Positions 1 through 11,232 of a stretch of 64,000 nucleotides of DNA are shown piece by piece; the stretch's first letter is position 1; each line of letters starts with the position of its first letter. Position numbers and translations under genes: made by a program. Source of the DNA: Rotaria sp. Silwood1 (lineage: Eukaryota; Rotifera; Eurotatoria; Philodinida; Philodinidae). The DNA lies in assembly GCA_905250075.1 (NCBI GenBank), contig CAJNOP010000022.1, positions 1,575,981-1,639,980 on the forward strand, written 5' to 3'. The notes beneath the pieces are model-generated. The model saw only the letters and a list, made by a program, of their open reading frames with translations, made no database searches and was not told the DNA's origin.

Positions 1-830
1 GAATCAATTATCAAGAATAAGATTCCAAGTCTCTAGAATTAGACATGGGAATAAACAAGAATAATTGAGAATTTGCCATTTAATGGGAATTAGAGAGCCC
101 TGTTTAGGTGTTAGCATAGTTGAGTAAAGTTCAATTTTGTTCTTTTCTGTAAATTACTAGGGTATGTACAACGATACCATCAATACGGTGGCATACAATC
201 AGTGACTTAGATATCATTTTGTGTGTCACAGAAAGTATGCGTATTGGATGAATGAGCATGTTGTCACACAATATAATGCAGAGTAACTTTTACACAACTC
301 TACATTTTAATTGTGCCTATGAATCATGTTTCCAAAGCATCGCAACGGAACTTCGTTTTGTTCACATATACATCTGTCAAAGAGCGGATAAGACAGCTTT
401 TGGTTGTTTGTTTTTCACAATCTGTATGAAATTGACGATATATTACATGATCCAATGAGTAGGAGTACTTTTTTTTATTGTCCTTTATAGCTTTGCTTCT
501 CGTTATAAGAAAATGATAACAAATTTTACTTAACTCTATATTATGAAATATATTACTGACCTTCCTATTAATACTCTTGATAAATAGTTTTAACTTATCC
601 AAGGACGTGTCTGTTTGTTCACGCTTTGATTAGTCAAAGTCTGCCAAACAATTATAAGAATGCTTTCGAATGATGGCGCTGTTATCCACTTCACACGACT
701 AGCAAATCAACAATAATGTGTGTATTGACCTTTAGTAGTTGATTACTTGATGTTTCTCAGGGTGTCCTCAGAGAAGTACTTGAAACTGTAATTTAGGAAG
801 CACTGCACTGAAAAAAATTGGTACAATACC
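1..830. other. Non-coding stretch, nothing recognised
   Basis: No reading frame here resembles a known protein, and the short open frames on both strands have the composition of AT-rich intergenic DNA. The last 30 bases begin with a sequence (GCACTGAAAAAAATTG near 801) that recurs almost unchanged in the loop of the neighbouring foldback element near 1053, so the mobile-element sequence probably starts at about 801. Confidence 0.6.
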
Positions 831-1298
831 GAACCAAAAAGAGTACTGTAGACGGAAAAAAGGTTTCGTACATAGTACGGAACCTAAAAAGATTTCGAAT
901 TCGTTGCAATTATCCGAACCATTTTAAGTTCGGTACAGACCACTTCGAAAAACTTGAAAAAGTATCCTGAGCCAATAACAATCAATTTCAGGCAGCCGAA
1001 GTTTTGCACGAAACCTTTTCAGGGCTTCGTACTGCCTTCTAAAATGGTTCAGCGCACTGGAAAAAAATTGTATGATTACGGAACCATTTTAGAAGGCAGT
1101 ACAAAACCCTGAAAAGGTTTCGTGCAAAACTTCGGCTGCCTGAAATTGATTGTTATTGGCTTAGGATACTCTTTCAAGTTTTTCGAAGTGGTCTGTACCG
1201 AACTTAAAATGGTTCGGATAATTGCAACGAATTCAAAACCTTTTTAGGCTCCGTACTATGTACGAAACCTTTTTTCCGTCTACAATACTCTTTTTAGG
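831..1298. mobile_element. Foldback (long inverted repeat) element
   Basis: The two halves, about 831-1050 and 1081-1298, are near-perfect reverse complements (roughly 220 bases each) around a 30-base loop. Matching landmarks include AGTACTGTAGACGG on the left against CCGTCTACAATACT on the right, and CCTTCTAAAATGG against CCATTTTAGAAGG next to the loop. There is no coding potential. The loop contains GCACTGGAAAAAAATTG, a near copy of the sequence just outside the left arm, which suggests that one element was inserted into or joined head-to-head with another. This is typical of a non-autonomous foldback DNA element (MITE). The high arm identity suggests recent activity or conversion between arms. 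Confidence 0.85.
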
Positions 1299-1860
1299 TG
1301 TGGATGTGGCTGTGGCTGTTCTCTTTTTGAGCCGCACCCACACTCACATCCTGGTTGAAGATGAATGCCTAGGATAAGTAAGTAATTCCGGTACGGAATT
1401 CCGGGAACTCCTTCCAATTCCGGAATTACTCGGAATTCCAACGAATTCCGTGTAACTTCGTCTCCACCCAATTCCCGGAATTCCACACCGGAATTACTTC
1501 TCGCCCTCACCCTCACGTATGGTGATGTGGTGGAAGATGAATGCCTAGAATAAGTAAGTAATTCCGCTATGGAATTTCGGGAATTGAGTCGAGACGGAAT
1601 TATAAGGAATTTCTGGGAATTCCTGGAACCTCTTCCAATTCCGTATAGTTCCGAAATTCCGAGTACTACTCCAATTCCGGAGTTGAAAGAAATTTCTGGA
1701 GATTGTTGGTAATTCCGTCGGAACTCAGTTCCTGGTACTCCGAGAATTGGTAGAACTCGATCGATGCGGAATAGGTCTCTTATGCTGTATGATGATCGAG
1801 TTCCCGGAATCAGATGGAACTGATTTCGGTGGCGGAATTGATTCCGCAATGTTCAACATT
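1299..1860. repeat. GGAATTCCG-rich repeat block
   Basis: The block is dominated by variants of the palindrome GGAATTCC and of AATTCCG on both strands, far denser than in the AT-rich surroundings and with higher GC. A 34-base segment at 1357-1390 (GAAGATGAATGCCTAG...) recurs at 1533-1566 with one mismatch, giving a unit spacing of about 176 bases. A GTGGATGTGG stretch near 1300 pairs with CCGCACCCACACTCACATCC near 1333-1352. The long minus-strand open frame (1280-1849) is a by-product of the repeat, not a convincing gene. It could be a degenerate minisatellite or the body of an unknown repeat family. Confidence 0.7.
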
Positions 1861-3349
1861 GCCGAATAGGATGACTGCTCCTTTGAAGCGCTCTCCATCG
1901 CCAAAAAATACTTTAGACGAAGTGTTTTTCGGCAAAGAGCGTACATTCCTTTGCAATCATTTTTTCTCTATCAAAATACGAAAAAGAAAGTTAACTGGAA
2001 GAAAATGATAATAGTTTTTTAATGATGGAATCAGTAGAAGGGCAACAAATAAATTTCATTTTCCTTCTTTTTTAATTTTATACTTTTCTTTGTTTTGTGA
2101 AAAATAAATGATATATTTATCTTTATTTTCTTGTTTATCTTAATGTTTTTCAAAATATATTTTTTCGCTTTCTAAATATAAACATATATTTATATTAAAT
2201 ATCATTTTTATGCTTTCTTCATGAAGACTAAATTAAAACCATAGCTTAGTCACTTCGAAAAATTAAATCTCGTAACTTACCCAATTTGTTTATTACTTGC
2301 TACTATACTAGTCCACTTGAATTTTGCATGTCTATCAACCAACTATTTTACTCCATTAACACGAAAGGGAAAAAATTGCTTTGTTTTAGTATATATTCAT
2401 CACAGAGGCTCGGAGAAAAATATTTGTGGTTCTGATTTTATATTGAATTTTCTCAATTTAATTTATTGAAAAATTGAAAAAATAGTACATGTCAATGTTA
2501 CTACAGTTCCTTGTCGATAGTAGAACCTATAGACCTCAAACTTTGTAGTTATTTAGCAGTAAAGAGATGTAGTAATTTGCCAATTTTTCAAAATTTGTTT
2601 CTGTTGAATGCGAGAATGATGAGGTTTAAAATCACTTCATAATTTTTGGAATATCCGATATGTTGAAAGAGAATACTGTATATCCAATTGATTAATAACT
2701 CGTTGAAAAATTGGTTTCTTGCTGATCGATTCTTGTTTGAATTTGTATTCCACTATCATCTGTTACACAAATTTTCGAGTTGCTCATTCTATGAATGATT
2801 TCACGTGTTTAGAGCACTTAATGTTGCTTAGGAATAGAAACACTTCCATTTCAAACACTATCAATTGTTCTCCTTTCAAAAGTAGACTCAGTTTTCTTCA
2901 TTTTTGAGTTCAAACTATCTGCATGTATGAATGACCGATGACTGGCCATGCCGTATACAAACCTCATGCTTATCTAATGCGTAAGTCCTAATTCAATAAA
3001 CTATTTCTTATAGAAAATCGAAGCATGTAATAAATCTTGTCATTTTATTCATCTATGACGCAGCATCGACTGTGTCAAACATATGATAGTTTGCAAAGAA
3101 AAGAATCTTTTAATTAAATGTATTTATTTTGATATTTATTTATAAGAACATATGAATACAGCTTAATCATAATAGTTTAATTGTTTTATATTTTTACGAA
3201 ACACAACATACATAAGATTGATTGAATGTGTATAAAAAAAAAGAACAAAACAAAGCAAAAACAGAGAATGATTAGTATGTAAAATGGATCATCATATATC
3301 TGACATCCTAAATGATTCTATTAATATAAATGCAGTAATATGTCTGACA
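1861..3349. other. Intergenic sequence downstream of RYK
   Basis: No gene was recognised. The RYK stop codon on the minus strand lies at 3350. Complementary-strand AATAAA signals at 3135-3140 and 3123-3128 are plausible polyadenylation signals for a 3' UTR of about 210 bases. Confidence 0.5.
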
Positions 3350-6300
3350 TTAAATGAAACGAGCTAGTTGACCATAAAATTCCATTAACAATTGAAGAAG
3401 TGAAGTCATTGATGGACGTTGATCAATTGAAGTTATCCAACATGCACTCATTAGTTTGAATCTACATACAGAAAAAGAATTCCATTATCATCATTATAAT
3501 AAATTTAATTCTCGTAATAATATCTTACAAGGAATCAGGACAACTAATTGGTTGCACAAGACGATGATTATTTTGTAGATGTGAAATCAAATTACATGAT
3601 TCAATATCAGCATAGGGTTGTAAACCACGACTCATCAATTCCCAGAGAAGAACACCATATGACCACTAGTTACAAAGTAAAACAAAATGAATAATAGAAT
3701 TAAAGACAGCAAGGAAACTTGCCACGTCTGAAGCTGTTGAAAAACGTCGATCACTGATTGATTCAATAGCCATAAATTTTAATGGACGACTTTCAGTTGG
3801 AACATCCATTGGAAGACAATCATAATCTTGTGGGAAAAGATCACGTGACAGAGCATAATCAGTTAGTTTCACCGTTAAATCGTCCATGACTCTATAAAAT
3901 TCATTGAAACAAAAAAAAATAACTCAAACAAAATTTAAATCATTATTATCATTCTCTTATATACACATTATCCTATTTCATTTTCAATCATCTCAGTTTT
4001 AATGAATATGAATTTAGAAATTTCGTCTCAATTTTTGTTCGAGTATAGTGAAATGATCTTGGAAAAGCCCAAAAATTCATATCGAGGGAACTTATGACCG
4101 ACGCTTTCGACGAACATGTTTGCTCATTTTACCTTGCTGCTTGAAAACATTGCAAACGAACCAAAAACGATAGGTCGTCATCAGAATTTGAATATAGTCT
4201 TAGAATTGCTGGGTCTATTTTAGTTCAAGAGTAGTGAGGAATCTCTTCTAAAGATTTGAAAAATTCTATTTAACAGTGAATCAATAGATTTTCTCGTATC
4301 CTATAAGTCCCTTTGCGAACGTGCCAAAAATTGTCAGAATCAGTCGTTGTGTAGAGCGAGTACATATCTATAGAATATGATATTGATTTAAGCTGTATCT
4401 TTTACTCAATGAGGCCACAAGCATTTTTTCAAGAACTCCTTTAAAGGTAAAACTGTTTTTGGTTAAAAAGTCAATTTTTCAACACTGAATGTTTAAAGAA
4501 AGATGAAAACTAAGATGTTTTGTCGAAAGACAAAAACAGACTTCAATTAGTGCACTTGTTAGAGTAGTTTTTGATTTACAAGCTGAAATATAGATAAATA
4601 TCTCAGCTTGTAATCGTGAATAGCAATAGTGAGAATATTAAAATGTACGGAGAAATTTTCCATCCAAATCAATGTTTGAGCTTGTCAAAGATTGTTTTAC
4701 TACTCTCGAAAAAAATGAGACGAAATTTCGAACCTCGTAGTCGAAAAGAGCACAAAACTCTGTTGCTAACTTATCAGAAATATTTTCTATCAGATACAGC
4801 ATGAACAAGCATCCTGTGTAAAAACTTTTCAATGATCCTTTAATACCAAAGTATTAAAATTATTTTTAACAATAATGTTAATCTGACATCTCTAAATTGA
4901 ATGTTTCTAAAGAATGAAGGAAAGTAAAAATTTGAATTGTGTTTCTTGAAAAATTTTTAGTGTCAATACTACATTGAAACACTTGTCTTCATTATTATCT
5001 ATTACAACGTTTTTTCTTATTAAATGACGTTTTTGAATTATTTACAAGACAAGTTAACATGCTCTGTTGTAGCAATGATAAAAAAAATAAAACAAAGTTT
5101 TTGTCTTCTTTCAAATAATAGAAATTCAAGTACAAGAAACTTATTCAATGTATTATTATCCATTCATATTATTAGTTAGCAATACATGTTTATTTTGTCA
5201 TTTGTTCTTTCTAATGATAACTAATATCTACTCATTGATAAAACGTATTCAAAAATAAACATCCTAACTATCTATGAATTTCTATAGTGTCATTGTTCTT
5301 TCAATATTTTAAGCTTGAAATTACAATGTGACATTTCAATGAGTATCTTGCAACATAGAAATGGCAAAAAGAAAAAAAAAGTGTCAGTGAGCAAATATGC
5401 AGATCGAGTCAACAAAATTACAGCAAACAAAGAAGATAACGTACTTAAAACAAAAATAATGATATCAAAATTCACATTTTATATGTTCTTCTTCAAACAA
5501 TGTTTTGCTGTTTTCAACTGTCGAAAACATCAAACATCGATACGTAGGCGTTTTAAACTTCCACGCACCAGCTGTGGTGTATTCACTCGCCTTTTTTTTC
5601 ACTCGTATTGCTCTATCTTATTTTAGTCCGAACGATGAGAAACAATCACTTTTACGAAGTGGTACCACTCCTATTAACTATCAAACAATATTAACTGTTC
5701 CCTATGCTCATGTTATTCGAGATGATAAAATTCCCATTGAATCGTCGAATGTAGTCGAATCAAATGCTGCTCATACTTATTGGCTATTTAATGGCATGAT
5801 ACCTGATCAAGCATATGAAAAACGTATGTATAATACGTATATATATCCATTGCGGACAGTGCTCAGTAGAGAATTATTAATTTTATCTTTTTTTTTCTTT
5901 AAAAAAAACAATAGCATGTTTTTCATTCGACGATGTTGATGTTCCAACTCCTGTTGTATTTACAACAAAAGCTACAAATGGACATTTTCTATTTGAACGT
6001 CTTTTTCAAATTAATCCAGTGAATGCTATTAATTCTTCTGCAGCAATTCGTATGCATCAAATTAATCAGAAAAAATCAGTAACATCAAGTACTGTTTCAA
6101 TGGCTCGACCATTTGACGAATTTCTTACAAATCCATCAATGCCTAATACTTCTCTTGATGTACAAAGTAATAGTGTAATAACAAAATCGGACACGGATTA
6201 AATTAAAATAAAAAGAGAAAAATATAACATTTTAAAATACTTACAAACAATTTCGTGTACCTATATCCTTCATTAACATTTTACGTCTATGTAGAAAATG

Positions 6301-9300
6301 TAAACCTTTGGCTATATGTATAGCCATATAGACCAATTCTTGTGTTGATAATAGCTGGAACAGGAGAACAATAGAATGTTACTTATGTTTTCTTTTTTTT
6401 TCTTCTATTTTTATTAAATACTCACTTGTTCTCGAGCACTTGTTCGATTTTGAATAATAAATCGTTTAAGAATTCCTTTGTTACTATATGGATATACAAT
6501 TAATGGATATGGTGACAATTCATTCTTGTAGACAATGCCTAATGGACTATTAATAGTTGCATGTTTTAGTGTAGCAAATAAACAACAATCATGTAACATT
6601 TGATTGAGTTGTGTTGATGTTGCAAATGAATTTACAGTTTTACCATAGATATTTTGTGTTGACATCTTTGTTGATGAATCATGAAGAGAACAGTGAAACA
6701 AACGACCAAATTTACCTAATGAAATCATAAAAATGATAGTTAATATCTGTTTCTGACTAAAGTTTTTTTTCTGTGTTTTTCAATTAAATGAACAGGACGA
6801 GATTTTTTATACATTTATTTATAGACGAAAAATACATTGTATTTTTAAGCCGTACCAACTAATTCGTTTATGAAATATTATAAGTCCAAATTCACTTCTA
6901 TTTATATAGAACTGGCTCTTATCTTTTTTACTGTAAAAAAACCTAAAGAACAAACCGAACGTGAAACAAGTATTAGTTTTAAAATCAATATTTATGCTTT
7001 TCATATGACATAGTGCACACAATTTTATGTAGATCGTTATGTACAAAAAAAAACAAAAATATCCAAGTATTTGTATTCATACTTCAATTTAACGACAAAG
7101 TCTCATCGGCATATTATTTGGTAGTAAATTACATATGGGCCATTTTGGGCAAAACGGGACAGAGCCGTTTTTCATTTGATTTTGATTTTTTTACAAGGAC
7201 TATTCTTCTGAATAAGCTCTTGTAGCATCGACAGATAATATGGACCCTTTCAGCTAACTATCAAAAAGTAATTAGCGTATATCTGCCTAATCGTATGAGA
7301 AAAAATACGAAAACTTCAGAATAGAGTCTACAACATGAACGCATCTATTTTGAAATTATCAGCTGGATCTGACTCCAAAAAAACAGTTTTCTAGAAATCC
7401 TATCAAATCCTGAAACAATAATTTTGATCTTACTATCATCTAGAGATCCTGTTTTATATCACATCACTAATGCCAGGTTTTTTTTACTGATAACTACTCC
7501 AAATAAAGATCCCTAGCGATGATTTTTTATAGAGTATCAAGAGTAACTTATCATACATATAAAATATAAAAATTAGCTCTAGACAAGTTCATAATCCTGA
7601 GATATACATGTTTTAATTTTGCAAAATCATGTCATTAATGAATGATTTTAATCATATATTAACAATGCTATTTTTCAAGAGGATGATTCATCTGTTAAAC
7701 AGATGGAAACTATAACTCTAGTATGTAAAATATCATATGGATAAGATAAATATAGTGTATGAAAATGAATGCACCGAATTATAAGTAAAATGGGTAAAAG
7801 ACAATATTTAATTTCAAATAATAAACAACAATATGTAAAGAAAAAGATTTCCAGCACTAATAAAAAATAAGTTTATTCAGATCTATATAAATAAATGTTA
7901 TTCATTTTCACTTAACCATCATTGTATTCCTCATTATTTTTTTAAGATTCTCATCATAACAATGCTTCTAGAAAACTATAATGGCTTTTTCTTTTCTAAG
8001 ACTAATTTTTTATAATTTATCGTTGACAATATGATCAGTATGACCATCCTTGAAGAAACAATAATTAACAAGAAAAAAAAAAAACCAGTATACCTTCCAT
8101 AATGATTTCATGTAGTATAACATTATGCTGATCAATAGTACAATCAGCAAAAGTTACTGAAGATAAGAGTTCATCAGCTGTTTTCGTAAAATCATATTGA
8201 GTACATGAATATAGACTAACATCTTCAAAAGTTGTCATATCAAACGACATGGGTAGCACTGGATGATCTTGATTGTCATGAATCAAACTATAAAAATTCA
8301 TTCAAAATTATATGTTCATATTCTAAATCAAAAAAAAGATATGCACTCATTTGACATTGTCTTCTTTGTTATTGTTATTCGATAAAGACAAAATAAACTT
8401 ATAGCCGTACAAAATACAATTAAGAAAACAACAAAAGCAATTATTAATGAATAAGCAAATATAGCTGTTATTGTTATTGATGCTAGATCTCTATGTCGAG
8501 CTAAATAAAAATGAAAAAAGTTTTCAATAAATTTGTTTTCTTTTGTTGTTTTTTTAAATAAACTTACATTCTTTGATAAGTAAATATTCAATAATTTGAT
8601 TTGAATTATAAAATTGAGCAAGTAAAGAATGATTAATGGTTTCATCCCGACAATATTTCAAAAATTTCAAATTTATAAACATTGATGTGTGATTTGCTGT
8701 TGAATTATACAATCGAAATAATACTGAACAATTAACTCGATTTGTTGTTAAACAAGGAAAGAATATACTAAATGCTATAATTATCAAAGAAATAAAAATA
8801 AAAACAAAAACAAAATATTTCTTTTCTTTTTATTCAAATCAATTTAATTCTTACTTGAAGTTTCTCTTGGCACATTTCCTTTTTCAATTATATTTAATAC
8901 TGGTCGTAATAAAGCTTGTTCATTACTGGAACTTGTATTATATTCATAGTACAACTTTGACTTTAAATATAAAACATACAAAAACAACTATAACAATACT
9001 GATCGTTTATTCGTTGTGAGTTTCGACCATAAAAATAGGAATAAACAATTTGGGCAGTAGCATAGATGAAATGGTCCTTAGTAAGTTAAATAGTTAGAAA
9101 ACTAATAAATTGAATGATTTATCAGTAGATTAGTTTAATAGTCAGGTACTGATGAATAAGTCTTGTTTATAAATTTAAAGATCAATTAATAAAATTGGCT
9201 AACAATCAATTAAACCAAAGGGTAAGTATAGAAATTGAAATGTTTTATAGTGTGATTCACTTGTTTTTCCTTCTTTTCTTTGTTTTCCTGAACAAAAGGA

Positions 9301-10861
9301 GTTCACGAGAAATTAAATTCATCCCGCTTTACTTTATGACTTTTCAAGCTACTATGACTTTCACAAATTCTACATTATTTAGTCTCTTTAATTCCTTTTG
9401 AGTGTGGGTGAACTCTGGATCTCGTTATTGTCCACATCTACACCATGTCAGATTTATATTACCTACTGTTTAAGTTGTAGAAGAGGTGTGAGTATAAAAA
9501 GCTAAAAGATCGGTGTGGTACATGTTTCTGAATGTGAAAGTAATGTATCAAATGAACAGGTTGTACAAGAGTATGATGAAATGAATGGAAACGCAAGATT
9601 TTGCCAAAAAGAAGAAAGTGAAATATTGATTTGACAAAGCTACATTGGATACTATTGATGGAGCAGAAGTATCAATTGGAAATGAATGATCAAAACATTA
9701 TATGAACTGAGAACAATTTATACCAGACGCATCAAACATAAGTGTCGTGGACTTCAGCGTAGAGCAAGTACTTATCTACTATATGATGCAAACAGTGAAA
9801 AAAAAGTTACTCTTTATAAAGTTGAGGGGCGTAAGTGTCAGTAAAACGAAAAATCATTCGAACCCACATCCATAACCAATTTTATACAGATAAACAAGAT
9901 TCTGCTAATAAAATCTATATTGTTCACTGGTCAAGCCTGAATTTTTTACTGCTTATTATATACTATAAACTGACCCTTCAATCTGTATACTGATCATTTA
10001 AATCAAAGTCCAAAAAACTTAATGAGTACATAAAAAAAACAAAGGATAAGTAGATCTTGACGAGTAGAACTAAAGTTTTCATAGACTCAAAGTTCCCAGA
10101 TTTTGTCTTCTATGAGGTATCGGGATCACAATGATGCAAAATAGTCCTTGCGTTTCTCCGAGCAGCAAGTTTCCGTACATGAACTAGACACTGTTTGAGT
10201 TGTCTACATTTTGCCTTTTTGTCTTTCGAATAAAAAACTCGAAAATATCGAAGATATCCTGAAAAACTCATGATTTTTTGGCAATTCTAACAAAAATTAA
10301 TTGAATAATATTTCTGGAAACGAAGAAAAGTTGTAACTTGATCAGACTTACTAAACCGACGAAAATAGGGTCGTTCCTACACTTTTTCCATGAAAAATTT
10401 GGTTTGGAAAAAGCGTGAAACAATGTATAGTTTTCACTAATTTGATTTCTTTCCGAATTTTTGAACGCTTAAAGCCAATTTGTGGATACTCAATAGATAA
10501 ACTATTTTTCTCTAACTATAATCTAAGATCTATGAAAACCTGCAATTTATGAAATATATTATATATAACATACTGTATTAAAATTAGCTCTATCTGCATT
10601 CCAAGTAAATTCAACAAAATGAATATTAGGAGATATGGATAAAGAAGATTCAAATGCTGATTGTCGAAATTGATTTTTATTAATAAAGTATAATCGATGT
10701 TGTTTCACTTCTAAATATGAGATACAAAGAATCTGAATATTATAAATGAAATATTCAAATTTAAAATTACCAAATAATTGTTCAACAGAAACTGAATCAA
10801 GATATAAATTAAATTGAGCATTAGTAAAATTAATTAATAATATGATTAATAAGAGATTCAT
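3350..10861 (-). CDS. Ryk: RYK/Derailed-type Wnt receptor pseudokinase
   Basis: This is an atypical receptor tyrosine kinase that binds Wnt through a WIF domain. Exons by my reading: 10861-10574, 8960-8855, 8774-8568, 8500-8347, 8287-8094, 6715-6426, 6354-6245, 3891-3723, 3665-3529, 3461-3350. They join in frame to 588 aa (human RYK is about 607). The start is the ATG at 10861, followed by a hydrophobic signal peptide (MNLLLIILLINFTNA). The WIF domain spans exons 1-3, a transmembrane helix lies in exon 4, and the kinase domain begins in exon 5. Seen directly: glycine loop EGKFGRLF; catalytic loop MKDIGTRNC instead of HRDLAARN; TDYALSRDLFP where active kinases have DFG; SDV-WSYGVLLWELM. The degenerate motifs match RYK, a known pseudokinase. 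The intron after exon 8 appears to be GC-AG. One intron hosts a nested plus-strand gene. Confidence 0.93.
5505..6201 (+). CDS. Unrecognised protein gene or fragment nested in a RYK intron
   Basis: Two plus-strand exons are visible: one running to 5823 (its 5' border is unknown; no in-frame ATG near the beginning, so an upstream exon or decay is likely) and 5915-6201, ending in TAA. The intron 5824-5914 has GTATGT...AATAG ends and the phase is kept. The product has a hydrophobic stretch (VVYSLAFFFTRIALSYF) near its start, then a polar region with NGMIPDQAYEK and FSFDDVDVPTPVVFTTK, then a Ser/Thr/Asn-rich tail. I do not recognise the family. Coding quality of both exons looks good, which argues against chance. 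It lies opposite to RYK, wholly within RYK intron 3892-6244. Confidence 0.5.
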
Positions 10862-11232
10862 TTTGTTCAAAAATTATTCTAATGTATATTACTATAATAA
10901 ACCGCATGAAACAATATTTTCTTTTCTCATTGGTTTAACAGAATAGAGAGCGCTGTAAATATTTTGAAATCGGATTGGTTAAATATAGGATACAACAAAG
11001 ACCATCATTTCTTCAATAAATGGATGAAATGATGGATGCACGAAATACAAAATAAATAATTACTATATTTATAAAGTCTATTGAATTTTATATTATGCGT
11101 CATAACATCGATATGTTTCGTAATACCATTTCGAGTATTTATGAGTTTTTACCCATTTTGTATTTCAGATGTTTATAATTACAATATAAAAATCTTTTAT
11201 TAAACAGGCAAAACTTTGTTTCTCTAAATATA
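10862..11232. promoter_or_regulatory. Divergent RYK / XRN1 intergenic promoter region
   Basis: Only 371 bases separate the RYK start codon (minus, 10861) from the XRN1 start codon (plus, 11233). Both promoters and both 5' UTRs must lie here, unless one gene has a distant non-coding first exon. I see no clear TATA element or initiator motif. Confidence 0.5.

Noticed and set aside
1280-1849. 189-residue minus-strand open frame
   Set aside because: It lies wholly in the GGAATTCC repeat block and its residues repeat with the DNA unit, so the open frame is a by-product of the repeat.
4616-4832. Overlapping open frames on both strands in the RYK intron
   Set aside because: They are short, AT-biased, lack splice context and show no family similarity.
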